Shown: positions 53,550 to 62,208 of the stretch, piece after piece | Numbering within the stretch: position 1 is the first letter of the stretch | Layout: every line of letters begins with the position of its first letter | Source: Dictyobacter vulcani | Lineage (GTDB): Bacteria; Chloroflexota; Ktedonobacteria; Ktedonobacterales; Ktedonobacteraceae | Reading direction: 5' to 3' | Assembly (NCBI RefSeq): GCF_008974265.1 | Contig: NZ_BKZW01000001.1 | Coordinates: 2,108,001 to 2,172,000 of the forward strand | DNA: 64,000 bases | Made by a program: the position numbers and the translations under genes | Notes under the pieces: model-generated | Told to the model about the DNA's origin: nothing | Seen by the model: the letters and a program-made list of their open reading frames with translations, nothing else | Database searches by the model: none

Positions 53550-55319
53550 ATGAATATACTCAGAACCCAGATGAACACTTTTTTCACATCTCTACCAGAT
53601 GGCGTTATCATCTGTGATCAAGCAGAACGAATTCAGCAGATAAATCCAGCGGCACTGGCCCTTTTTGAAATACCTGCTGATGAGTCATATCGTGGTATGC
53701 CTTATCAGGATTTTCTTCACCTTTATCAGGCACGATCCCCCAACAAGGAACGGGTTATAGAGGCACTTGATCAAGAAGTGGGCAATGCCCATCAGCACCA
53801 CCCTCCATTTAAAGAGTGCCTGCTCTTCACGCTACCATCCGAACGCGATGTGTGCGTCAATGTCAGTAGCGCCGACTTGCCAGATGAACAGGATCAAGCG
53901 ATTGGCACAGTCTATCTGTTTCATGATTTGACGGACATCTATGAGACGGCTAGCATTTCCGCTAAGGCAAATACCGCCATCTTTACACTGATCAAGGCGA
54001 TTGCCAGTATTCATGACTGTATCTATCGGCCGTCCAGCGAGGATAATCTGCTCCTACCGGCGTCGATAAATATTGTTGGTCAGCAGATGACCGATCTGAT
54101 CAGCCAGCTCCTCAAGACTCAGGCGGTCTTACTGATGTCCTTTGGACCGCCGGATAGGCATATCCATTATGTGGCTGTGAGTGGCCTTTCGGATGAACAG
54201 GCCCGAGAGCGTAAAGAACAGAGCGGACGCTATACCCTGACAGATTTTCTGGATCAGGACGATATTGAGCTGCTCAAAGCCAATCACAGTGTCTACCTGG
54301 AACGGGAAAAGCAGCGCAGTCCGTTTCCTCTATTCAATCCAAAGGCTAAATACATCACCTGGATTCCCTTGTTTACGCAGTCACAACTGGTTGGAATCCT
54401 GATTATTGCGAAAGAGCAGGCTTATACGCAGGCCGAAATAGATTTGATTAATGCGGTGGCAACACTGACAACGATGATTATTGAGTGTGTAAAGCTTATC
54501 GTTGGTTTCAAAGAAGGCAATACAGAAGAAGTTGTCCTGCAAGAAACAAATCAGATTATCAATGAATTTTTGAATCTGGCCAGCCATGAGCTACGAACGC
54601 CACTGACGGTAACTATGGGCAATATACAACTGGCACTCAGGCGGTTGGAGAAACTGAGAGGCCAGCTGGCCGAGCATCCTGGTTTGCTGAGTAAGGAGAT
54701 CGAGCGGGTGCAAAATCCTTTGGAGTATGCAACCGAAAGCACACGCTTGCATGAACGTATGATCAGCAATATCGTCGATGATTCACGCATCCAGGCCAAT
54801 GAATTAGAGCTGCATATAAAATCCTGTGATCTCATCCATCTGGTACAATCGGTAACCCATAAATATCAGCAGCGCCATCCCAAACAGAGCATTGAGATTG
54901 TGATTGATCCGCCAGCAACACACATAGAACTGATGGCAGATGTTAAGCGCATCAAACAGGTAATCCATACCTATCTGAAAAATGCGATTCAACATTCTCC
55001 ACAGCATCATCCTGTCACGATACGCATTCAACCGGAACAGCAACAGGTAACGGTCTTTGTCCATGACGATGGGCCAGGCGTGCCGCTCGAAGACCAGCAG
55101 CACATCTGGAATCGCTTCTATCGCACCAAGGGAACGGGACTCCAGAACGAACTCGATCTGAGCCAGGGACTCAGCCTCTATCTCTGCCAGGCCCTGGTCC
55201 ATCTGCATCATGGTATGGTTGGCGTCGAAAGCAATCCTGGTGAGGGAGAAACGTTCTGGTTCTCATTACCACTGCCACCCACCGAAGCAGGATCAGAGAC
55301 CGATTCCGAAGCCTCGTAA
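53550..55319 (+). CDS. Soluble PAS-GAF sensor histidine kinase
   Basis: A 589-residue kinase without membrane segments. A PAS domain covers about 8-125 (LPDGVIICDQAERIQQINPA), a GAF domain about 150-305 (VLLMSFGPPDRHIHYVAVSG, LVGILIIAKEQAY). HisKA carries the acceptor in NLASHELRTPLTV; the ATPase domain has an N box (LKNAIQHSPQHHP) and G1 (VHDDGPGVPLED). It would sense a cytosolic ligand. No response-regulator gene follows on this strand. Confidence 0.9.
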   Translation: MNILRTQMNTFFTSLPDGVIICDQAERIQQINPAALALFEIPADESYRGMPYQDFLHLYQARSPNKERVIEALDQEVGNAHQHHPPFKECLLFTLPSERDVCVNVSSADLPDEQDQAIGTVYLFHDLTDIYETASISAKANTAIFTLIKAIASIHDCIYRPSSEDNLLLPASINIVGQQMTDLISQLLKTQAVLLMSFGPPDRHIHYVAVSGLSDEQARERKEQSGRYTLTDFLDQDDIELLKANHSVYLEREKQRSPFPLFNPKAKYITWIPLFTQSQLVGILIIAKEQAYTQAEIDLINAVATLTTMIIECVKLIVGFKEGNTEEVVLQETNQIINEFLNLASHELRTPLTVTMGNIQLALRRLEKLRGQLAEHPGLLSKEIERVQNPLEYATESTRLHERMISNIVDDSRIQANELELHIKSCDLIHLVQSVTHKYQQRHPKQSIEIVIDPPATHIELMADVKRIKQVIHTYLKNAIQHSPQHHPVTIRIQPEQQQVTVFVHDDGPGVPLEDQQHIWNRFYRTKGTGLQNELDLSQGLSLYLCQALVHLHHGMVGVESNPGEGETFWFSLPLPPTEAGSETDSEAS

Positions 55320-56141
55320 GATCATCTGGAGGGCGATCAGGGCCATAACTGGAATGAAGATGAGGCGTAGCATTTTGTTACTCAGATACGTGAGCAGGCG
55401 TGCACCTACAAAGGCTCCGGCCAGGACACCCAGTGCGACTGGAGCCGCGACCAGGGGCAGGATGTCGCCACGGGAAAAATAGATGCCCGCGCTGGCGGCG
55501 GCGGTCACACCGATCATGAAATTACTGGTGGTCGTTGAGACCTTCATCGGCAAGCGCATAATCGTATCCATGGCCAGCACTTTAAAGGTTCCGCTACCGA
55601 TACCCAGCAGTCCTGAGATCAGACCGGCCACATACATCATCGCAAAGCCAGACGAGGTTCTGGTAACCTGGTAATCAACGGTTTTTCCCAGATGGTGATC
55701 AGGATAACTACTGGCCAGTTGTAGCCTGGTAGCCAGACGATCATTATGGACTCCCTGCGGCAACTCTTCGCCCAGCTTAAAGATGATCGGCGCGACCGAG
55801 ATCAAGAGGATGACACCAAAGATAATAAACAGGAGCTGCGGTGCCAGGAAACCAGCCACAAAGGCTCCGCTGATCGCTCCCGCCGTAGTGGCAATCTCTA
55901 GAAACATGCCAATACGTATATTCGAAAGATGATCGCGCACATAGGCAGCAGCGGCTCCACTGGAGGTCGCAATCACGGCCACGATACTGGCTCCGATGGC
56001 GTATTGAATGGGCAGCCCAAAGGCCAGCGTCAAAAGGGGTACAATCAGGACACCACCACCCAGACCAACCAGAGAACCAAGCACACCGGCCAGCACAGAG
56101 CCAGCAAACAATCCCAGCATAGCTAACAAAGAAAGATCCAT
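55293..56141 (-). CDS. TSUP-family anion exporter (TauE/SafE)
   Basis: A 282-residue membrane protein with about eight helices. LGGGVLIVPLLTLAFGLP near the N-terminus and GLLGIGSGTFKVLAMDTIM later are the paired Gly-rich repeats of the family. It transports a sulfur-containing or organic anion, not identified here. Its start overlaps the stop of the upstream DUF1634 gene (TAATG), so translation is coupled. It converges on the kinase gene with a 27-bp overlap of the 3' ends. Confidence 0.9.
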   Translation of the reverse strand: MDLSLLAMLGLFAGSVLAGVLGSLVGLGGGVLIVPLLTLAFGLPIQYAIGASIVAVIATSSGAAAAYVRDHLSNIRIGMFLEIATTAGAISGAFVAGFLAPQLLFIIFGVILLISVAPIIFKLGEELPQGVHNDRLATRLQLASSYPDHHLGKTVDYQVTRTSSGFAMMYVAGLISGLLGIGSGTFKVLAMDTIMRLPMKVSTTTSNFMIGVTAAASAGIYFSRGDILPLVAAPVALGVLAGAFVGARLLTYLSNKMLRLIFIPVMALIALQMILRGFGIGL

Positions 56142-56566
56142 TATGCGCCTCCTTTTCCCAGCAAGAAGCTCAACAGCAGAATAAGCAGCACAATGGTAGA
56201 GATTACCGTAAACTTGCGATTATGCTCAAGTGCAAATGCAAGAATAGAGATAGCAACCCGTACAACAGGAGTAGCGATCAAGATAATCAGTCCCAGCGCA
56301 ATAATCGCAGCTGGCTGGAGAAGGAGCACACCTTGAAAGACTTGCACCAGCGTATGCGGCATCAGTGTCGTCTGCTGCCGACCAGCGGGATGAAGAAAGT
56401 AGAGTCCCATGCCCAGGACAATAATCACTGAGCTAAGAACTACTCCCACCTGAAGCACCCAGCCAATCACAGCGGTCAAACCCGCATCTTCGGCATGCTG
56501 GTGATCATTCATTACAGGAGGCACAGCCATAAGATCATGTGTATCAGGATACGTATTTTTCTGCAT
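56141..56566 (-). CDS. DUF1634 membrane protein
   Basis: A 141-residue protein with three membrane helices: VIGWVLQVGVVLSSVIIVLG, FQGVLLLQPAAIIALGLIIL and a C-terminal one. DUF1634 genes are usually found next to TSUP exporters, as here, and probably encode an accessory subunit. The start is uncertain: the ATG at 56566 is chosen for length, though the frame is open to 56698 and no good ribosome site is seen. Confidence 0.85.
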   Translation of the reverse strand: MQKNTYPDTHDLMAVPPVMNDHQHAEDAGLTAVIGWVLQVGVVLSSVIIVLGMGLYFLHPAGRQQTTLMPHTLVQVFQGVLLLQPAAIIALGLIILIATPVVRVAISILAFALEHNRKFTVISTIVLLILLLSFLLGKGGA

Positions 56567-56766
56567 AATTTTATATTGCTCACATAAGATATTGGGGAAA
56601 GACATGGCAAGCATGAACATATTCCGTGTTTCGACCCTCGATAAGAGTATAGATGATATTAATCCATAATTCCAATGAATATATTTGATTGTAAGCATAA
56701 AAAAAAGGAATGAATTACATGGGGCAGTGCGCTTTCAGCCGAGAAAAGCACACTGCCGGACAGCAA

Positions 56767-57966
56767 TTATATTGAGAATAGCGGGATGAGCAGACCGGCC
56801 AGCAGAGCGGTGCGTTGCGGAATGGGAGAGAGCAAGATATATTCGTTCGAGGTATGGGCTCCTCCGCCTATTGCACCCAGAGCATCAATCGTGGGACAAC
56901 CTTCGTTGGCAGTATTACAACAATCTGAGGCTCCTCCTCTGATCTCAGGATCAAATGGTACATGGAGCAGTTGTTCAGCCAGGGTTTGTACATGGGCGGC
57001 CAGAATGAGGCTCTGCTCGGTTGCAACCATGGGTACCATGCTATTTGGGGCCGGCTCAAGCGTGAGTTTGACGCCGGACACGAGTTGCTGCTGGAGCAGT
57101 TCGTACCAGCGCTGCTCGGCATCCACGCGATCTTCTGGCCGCAGAAAGCGCAGGTCAAAAGCTATTTCTGCATAGTCAGAAACAATATTGGGTAGTGAAC
57201 CGCCTTTAATAGGACCAGCATTGATGGTAAAGCCTTCACGCCAGCCCATAAAGCTCTGGGCCTGCACAATCTGATGCGCCAGTTCCAGGACCGCGTTACG
57301 GCCACGCTCAGGATTGCTACCCGCGTGGGCCGCCAGTCCTTCAGCGATCAAACGATAGTGGGCGCAACCTTTACGGCGTGTCACCACGTTCCCAATCGAG
57401 CGCGCTCCCTCCAGGCCCAGCACATACGGATGCTCATCACGGGCCAGTTGCCTGATAAAGTCCACGTGATAGCGGGAAGAAATCTCTTCATCCGAGACAG
57501 ATAAGAAAAAGATCCGCGAAAAATTTTGATACTGCTGTTGCTGAAGAAGCTCTAACGCATAGATTCCCTGAAGCAGGCCAGCCTTCATATCCACTGTACC
57601 TGGAGCATACAGTTTGTCGCCCTCGATACGTATCTGTCCAATCGCTGAACCAACGGGATGGACAGTATCGTGGTGACCAATTAATAAACAAGCCGGAGCC
57701 GCAGGATTGGTGCCGGTCAGACTGCCCAGAATGGCATTGCCACGCGGATGCTCTATGATCGAGGTCTGCATGCCCACACGCTGCAACAACACAGCCAATG
57801 CATCCGCCATCGCATCCAGACCAACTTTATGATCTGACGGAGAATCTATGCGGCACAAGGTGTGAAGATCCTGCAAAAAACGCGGCATGACCTTTTCCAT
57901 ATAGCTCACACCACTGACCACAAGATCCTCAACTACATCCTGCTGCTCTTCTGGATTAAACTCCAT
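56767..57966 (-). CDS. M20-family metallopeptidase (glutamate carboxypeptidase-like)
   Basis: A 399-residue zinc peptidase of the carboxypeptidase G2 / ArgE group. Zinc and catalytic residues are visible in LLIGHHDTVHPVG, YAPGTVDMKAGLLQG and SVSDEEISS; the dimerisation region has GLAAHAGSNPERGRNA; a late His is in GGGAHTSNEY. The likely reaction is release of a C-terminal glutamate or deacylation. The ATG at 57966 has GGAG 7 nt upstream; the longer open frame runs into the hairpin element and is rejected. Confidence 0.9.
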   Translation of the reverse strand: MEFNPEEQQDVVEDLVVSGVSYMEKVMPRFLQDLHTLCRIDSPSDHKVGLDAMADALAVLLQRVGMQTSIIEHPRGNAILGSLTGTNPAAPACLLIGHHDTVHPVGSAIGQIRIEGDKLYAPGTVDMKAGLLQGIYALELLQQQQYQNFSRIFFLSVSDEEISSRYHVDFIRQLARDEHPYVLGLEGARSIGNVVTRRKGCAHYRLIAEGLAAHAGSNPERGRNAVLELAHQIVQAQSFMGWREGFTINAGPIKGGSLPNIVSDYAEIAFDLRFLRPEDRVDAEQRWYELLQQQLVSGVKLTLEPAPNSMVPMVATEQSLILAAHVQTLAEQLLHVPFDPEIRGGASDCCNTANEGCPTIDALGAIGGGAHTSNEYILLSPIPQRTALLAGLLIPLFSI

Positions 57967-57986
57967 CTGCTTTCTCCAATCACTGA

Positions 57987-58189
57987 AAGTGTGCCTGAGG
58001 TTCACACTGATCGGGATAGTCACCCTTCGCCACACTCGGGCACTAAAGTGCCCATGCTTCTTTTTTGTGGTGGTGGAAAATGATGCGTAATGCGCATCAT
58101 TTTCCACCACCACAAAACCAATGTGTTCGCGCCTGCGGCGCGAAAGCACAACGGGACTGATCCTGGAACTCTTGGTGATCAGACACTCT
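57987..58189. repeat. Hairpin element copy D
   Basis: It opens with AAGTGTGCCTGA and ends with GATCAGACACTCT, in inverted sense similar to the ends of copy A. Within lie cap GGGCACTAAAGTGCCC (58038-58053), a 25-bp perfect stem (58063-58087 with 58093-58117) and cap CGCGCC-TGC-GGCGCG. With the tandem repeat that follows, it fills the gap after the M20 gene. Confidence 0.75.
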
Positions 58190-58227
58190 CTCTGGAACTC
58201 TTGGTGATCAGACACTCTCTCTGGAAC
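58163..58227. repeat. 29-bp tandem repeat, 2.2 copies
   Basis: CTGGAACTCTTGGTGATCAG and the following 9 bp are repeated exactly (58163-58191 and 58192-58220), then seven bases more. It duplicates the right end of hairpin element D. From 58228 to 58613 no gene is recognised. Confidence 0.9.
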
Positions 58228-58613
58228 GTCTACAAAGCCAACACACCCAGGGATGCGTAGCCGTATAAGTAGTATACGTATACACAGCCAAAAGAGGGAT
58301 AGGGGGCCCGTTCTTGGGGAAGCGTTTTCTCGGGGGATGGTGGAGGGACATCCACATAGATGAGATACCAAAGCGGGGATGCTATATGCGTTGTTGGTGG
58401 CAACTGTGTGATATATAATGGAGTAAAATAATACAATTTGAAACATTTTCCTCCAGGGAAGGGGGATCGTGGTATGTCTATCTCGCTAAGCGGAAAACGC
58501 TGTGAAACTTGGCCTTCCTGGATGGTTCTCAGGGTGTTTCGGTGGTATGGTCGGTATGTTCTCCTGCGTCTCCACTTTCCTGATCTCGTAAGAGAGAGGA
58601 GCAAGCAATATCG

Positions 58614-58796
58614 ATGAATAAGGCAAATACTGAACCCTTTTCGACTCCGATTACACTGGACCGCGATCTGTTTATGCGACGGCTGATTGCCAGCCTGGGA
58701 CATCTGAATGAAGGTATTCTCGGTAGTGAATTGACGGGCGCATATATCCTCAATGTTGGTCTCTCGATGGGGGCCGCCATCGAGGAAGAGCAATGA
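58614..58796 (+). CDS. Small protein coupled to a response regulator
   Basis: A 60-residue protein without known domain. The second half (GHLNEGILGSELTGAYILNV) is a Gly-rich amphipathic stretch that loosely resembles the start of V4R-type domains. AGAGGAG lies 12 nt before the ATG. It overlaps the response-regulator gene by four bases (ATGA), so it is very likely translated and functionally linked. Confidence 0.7.
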   Translation: MNKANTEPFSTPITLDRDLFMRRLIASLGHLNEGILGSELTGAYILNVGLSMGAAIEEEQ

Positions 58797-59152
58797 AGGG
58801 GCGCATCCTAGTGGTAGATGATGATGTGGGTATTCAGGAATGCTTACAAATTGTCCTTGAGACAGAGGGCTATGAAGTATTCATCGCCAGGGATGGGATG
58901 CAGGCACTAGAAATGCTGGACGCGACTACGCCCGACCTGATCATCCTCGACCTGATGATGCCACGCATGAATGGCTATGAATTTGTCAAAACCCTGGAGC
59001 AACAGGGGCGTCACGCGCATCTGCCGATCATTCTGCTGACAGCAGATCCGCATGTCCGCAAACAAGCCTCCCAAATGGCAGTTGATGCCTACCTCATGAA
59101 ACCATTTGAACTGCTCGATCTCTTAGATACCGTTGAAAAAACCCTCCCCTGA
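58793..59152 (+). CDS. Single-domain response regulator
   Basis: A 119-residue REC domain: VVDDDVG (8-14), acceptor Asp53 in LIILDLMMPRMNGYEF, Thr in ILLTAD, Lys in YLMKPFE. There is no output domain. Translation is coupled to the 60-residue gene. The nearest kinase is the PAS-GAF kinase at 53.6 kb, on the same strand but not adjacent. Confidence 0.92.
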   Translation: MKGRILVVDDDVGIQECLQIVLETEGYEVFIARDGMQALEMLDATTPDLIILDLMMPRMNGYEFVKTLEQQGRHAHLPIILLTADPHVRKQASQMAVDAYLMKPFELLDLLDTVEKTLP

Positions 59153-59649
59153 GCATGTAGTAGATATGTTTACAAGCAGTCTTCTGGATATATATTGGCT
59201 ATCTATGTATGAGCTTTGCGGCTGCGCATATAATTATTTGTGCATATAAAACAATTCAAGGTACGGTCGCAGCGGCTAGCTGCGCTCACACGATTGCAAG
59301 GTAGGGCTGGTCGCTGCGATCAGTTCGCGTAAGCCATGTCCCCCAAACATGAGGGCAAGCGCATCCAGCCACGCTCAGCGTGTGCCTTCGCGTACGCCAA
59401 CAGGCCGCGCTGGTCGCTGCGGCCGGGACGACAGGTCTCCCCATCTCGATCAGAATGCGCTTCACCGAAAAATATTGGGCTTTGTGGGGTTCGCACTCGT
59501 CTCGGGTAGCTACTTACTGCTGTTACGTTTCTTCCTTGCGCGCTCAAAGACCACTGCTGATCAGAAAAAGAAGAGGTAAGACGCATTCCGGTAGAGCAGA
59601 GCAGCAGCGAGCGCGGCCGGGACGAATGGGTACCCGGCCACGCTGGCGG
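59153..59649. other. Gene-poor stretch
   Basis: It has GC-rich short repeats such as CTGGTCGCTGCG. A frame ending at 59579 encodes a hydrophobic helix and a basic tail (GFVGFALVSGSYLLLLRFFL), perhaps a remnant of a membrane protein. No start with ribosome site was found, so I do not call a gene. Confidence 0.4.
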
Positions 59650-59844
59650 TTAATAGGTCTGGCGGTTGCGAATGAATAAGGCAAGACAAAAAAGAAAAAG
59701 GACGAAACATACGAGAAATACTAAGTAGAGGAGAGGAATCCTCAGACGCTCTATTTCAGACACCCACAGGATGGCGATGGCTAAGAGCAAGCAGCACAAA
59801 GCCGCAATCAGCCAGAGATATGGTCGTCTATGCTTCTGCATCAT
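59650..59844 (-). CDS. Small membrane protein, two helices
   Basis: A 64-residue protein with two hydrophobic helices (LWLIAALCCLLLAIAILWV and LLYLVFLVCFVLFLFCLALF) and short basic ends. GGGAG lies 5 nt before the first ATG. No family recognised. Confidence 0.6.
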   Translation of the reverse strand: MMQKHRRPYLWLIAALCCLLLAIAILWVSEIERLRIPLLYLVFLVCFVLFLFCLALFIRNRQTY

Positions 59845-59967
59845 ATCAACTCCCGCATTTATGATAACTCCCAGCTTTTATACGTGGCAAAAGAGGTAAT
59901 TCGGGAGCTAAGAAATCACGAGCATGGAGACGCTAGCCGCAAGGCGACCTCGATGTGTGTTTACCGC

Positions 59968-60189
59968 TTATTGGGATTGCTTCTGAGTCCAACGCAACAG
60001 CAAAAGAGAAATGATGCTAACAACACAATAGAGGACAACATTTACATAGCCGAGTATACCTCGGTTATACCATATAGTTACAAAAAGCTGCACTACTGAA
60101 AAGTAAAAGAATGTGACACTAACAAACACCCAGGGATGCATTTGTTTGAGTTTCCTCATCATTTCATTTACCTCATTTTTCGTCATCAT
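59968..60189 (-). CDS. Small membrane protein, two helices
   Basis: A 73-residue protein with two hydrophobic helices (VFVSVTFFYFSVVQLFVTIW and YVNVVLYCVVSIISLLLLRW) and basic ends, similar in plan to the preceding gene. The start may be the ATG at 60162, with GAGGT upstream, instead of the one given. No family recognised. Confidence 0.5.
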   Translation of the reverse strand: MMTKNEVNEMMRKLKQMHPWVFVSVTFFYFSVVQLFVTIWYNRGILGYVNVVLYCVVSIISLLLLRWTQKQSQ

Positions 60190-60431
60190 GCCCTATATGT
60201 AAGACGTCTGGTGCTTGAATTTATAAATAGAAAAACGTACCCCACGAAATCAGTAACACGTGGGGTGCAAAATACCTGCTCTTCTTCTCGTTTTTCTTTT
60301 TATCTATCAGGGGACATGCAATGATCGCAGTCGTCGATCGGTTTGGCCTGCGTTTAAAATAAAATCCGTTGGCACCACAGCATTTTTGATTATTGCAAAG
60401 CGGTAACGTTCTATTTACTAGAATATGTTTT

Positions 60432-61940
60432 AATTGACGTTTAGACTAAAAAGTTCTACCAGAACTCCATGAGAAGTTCCGTTCAAAGAAAGACGATGAA
60501 TCAATGCGTCATCTCTGCCATCAGGATGGTACAATTTGAGGCAACTTTGGCTTTTTGCGAATGATGGGAAAACGTGGTGCTTTGCCAACTTTTGCTCCTT
60601 TCATCCGGCCTTTCGATTTTCCGCGTGGTTGTGGTGGCCGGGCAGGAGTGCCCAAACGTGCCAACAATTTGTGCATCCCGCGCCGCACCTGTTGGGGGGT
60701 TGGCTTGCGCTGTTTGCTTTCCCATGGTCGCCGTTCTGCTTCAACCACGTCACGAGCCAAGACCAGATGATTGTGCGCGATCGCCACAATATGGCTCCAT
60801 CGCTCAAACTGTTCTGGGGTCCGCAAACGTGGTTGTTCCCACAACAAGCATTGCTTGTCAAAACGATAGCCATGCTCTTGCCCAAAGCGCAGCACATAGC
60901 CCAGTGCAATCTGGGTGACATCAGCTTCTTGATCCCCAATCCACACAAACCAGCTCACGCGTGGATCACGCTCTTTGTTGGTCGCATGAGGTCGCACCAC
61001 CCGCAAAACGGTGACGTCCAGGTAGCGTGCCTGCTTGACATGCATGTGTTTCCACCAGGTGACTTCCACCGGACGCTCTTTCTCATCGGTACCTTTCCAT
61101 ACTCCATCTGGATCCTGATGCGTTGCTGGATCTTTCGGTTGCAGTTTGTCACCATCTTTGCGTGGACATCCTTTTTTTCCTGTTGGAGGTGGCGCAGCTC
61201 GGTAGAAGCAGCGATTGCTTTTGAGACGACCCAACACCTCAACCTCCAATGCGCTACAACGACACCACAACCAGTTGGAATCATACCCCCGGTCCAATAC
61301 AACAATGACCTGCTTGGGCAAATAGGGTACCACTTGCCTGAGCTGTTCTTCTGCGACTTCGATGGCGGTGGTCTGCGACGCCACCCGTTGTTGGTCCAGA
61401 ATATAGGTCCAACTGCTCACTGGCTCTGCCAAAGCCACGACCGTCGAGAATTGCCACCCAAACGTGACTGGCTTCTTGCATTCTGGCAGATTATGCATAT
61501 GTTGTGCCGTACGATCGGCCGACGTTACAGCAGCCGGGCGTGCAATCTTGCTGGCATCAATGCCAATCCAGAGCCACTTGCCCGCATCGGGTTTGGGCAG
61601 ATAGCGTGCCAGAATCTCTCGCAGGCGCTTCTCATCGATACGCCCATCTTCAAACGCCTCATACAAACTAGCCCAGGTGCGTTCAAACAAGGGCGATTGC
61701 GAGATCTCTGGAAACGATGTCGCCTGTATTTCTGTCATCAGTCCATCAATTGTATTAAACAATGCATCCTTCGCTCGTGGAAAACAGTCATAGATGTCGT
61801 GACGAAATTGTCGCAATGTGTTACTGTTAGTCATGCAAGTAAAATTCCTTGTGTTGTAATTATAAGAAGAACTTTACTTGATCAGGCCGCCCGCCGCAAG
61901 GTGGGGGGCCTTTTTGTCTGATTTAGTCTAAACGTCAATT
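60432..61940 (-). mobile_element. IS701-like insertion sequence with 19-bp terminal inverted repeats
   Basis: AATTGACGTTTAGACTAAA (60432-60450) is matched in inverse by 61922-61940 exactly. Both ends are flanked by T/A-rich bases (TTAA nearby), but an exact target duplication could not be fixed. A GC-rich hairpin with a T run (61869-61917) lies just inside the right end. Confidence 0.85.
60521..61834 (-). CDS. IS701-like DDE transposase
   Basis: A 437-residue transposase, likely full length between the inverted repeats. Catalytic Asp residues are seen in LWIGIDASKIARP and VIVVLDRGYDSNWL; the Glu is probably in RFGQEHGYRFDKQ. The C-terminus is basic and Pro-rich (RPPQPRGKSKGRMKGAK). It resembles the NF041680 / IS701 group, which occurs often in Chloroflexota and Actinomycetota. 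Confidence 0.88.
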   Translation of the reverse strand: MTNSNTLRQFRHDIYDCFPRAKDALFNTIDGLMTEIQATSFPEISQSPLFERTWASLYEAFEDGRIDEKRLREILARYLPKPDAGKWLWIGIDASKIARPAAVTSADRTAQHMHNLPECKKPVTFGWQFSTVVALAEPVSSWTYILDQQRVASQTTAIEVAEEQLRQVVPYLPKQVIVVLDRGYDSNWLWCRCSALEVEVLGRLKSNRCFYRAAPPPTGKKGCPRKDGDKLQPKDPATHQDPDGVWKGTDEKERPVEVTWWKHMHVKQARYLDVTVLRVVRPHATNKERDPRVSWFVWIGDQEADVTQIALGYVLRFGQEHGYRFDKQCLLWEQPRLRTPEQFERWSHIVAIAHNHLVLARDVVEAERRPWESKQRKPTPQQVRRGMHKLLARLGTPARPPQPRGKSKGRMKGAKVGKAPRFPIIRKKPKLPQIVPS

Positions 61941-62055
61941 TTAACTTTCTTTAGAATAATTAAAAAAAGCTCTTTTACTGACCTATTGCCGGGACTGGTA
62001 AAAGAGCTTTTGATTGTCTTCTGGTCAGGGTTTGTATTGTAGAGTTAATGAGGGA

Positions 62056-62090
62056 TGGGGCTGGGCGGACTCGAACCGCCGACGCACGGT
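62056..62090 (-). tRNA. 3' half of a tRNA gene, interrupted by a group II intron
   Basis: The 35 nt fit exactly tRNA positions 39-73: anticodon-stem 3' strand ACCGT, five-base variable loop GCGTC, T arm GGCGG-TTCGAGT-CCGCC, acceptor 3' strand CAGCCCC and discriminator A. CCA is not encoded. The 5' half should lie to the right of the window, beyond the intron. The isotype cannot be told without it. Confidence 0.8.
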
Positions 62091-62182
62091 GTCGGGTAAG
62101 AGGCCAGGTCTTTCGGTGAGTACGAAAGATGCCAACCTCTCCCCGCCGAACCGGACTTGCACCCTTTCAGCGCATCCGGCTC
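62091..62182 (-). ncRNA. Group II intron domains V and VI
   Basis: Domain V (62148-62182) is a 35-nt hairpin beginning GAGCCGGA and ending TCCGGTTC, with the conserved TGAAA-type loop region. Domain VI (62091-62146) pairs AGAGG with CCTCT and leaves a bulged A, followed by CCCGAC; the A is seventh from the end, as usual for the branch point. Confidence 0.85.
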
Positions 62183-62208
62183 TCCAGGAATAATCTCTAT
62201 TGTGACTA

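Noticed and set aside
57967..58446. N-terminal extension of the M20 peptidase
   Set aside because: It would translate hairpin element D; a good start with ribosome site lies at 57966.
59349..59679. Overlapping frames with a hydrophobic stretch
   Set aside because: No ribosome site and Arg/Ser-rich start regions; at best a remnant.
60536..61921. 461-codon plus-strand frame
   Set aside because: It is the antisense of the IS701-like transposase gene, with Cys/Trp/His-rich composition and no domain.
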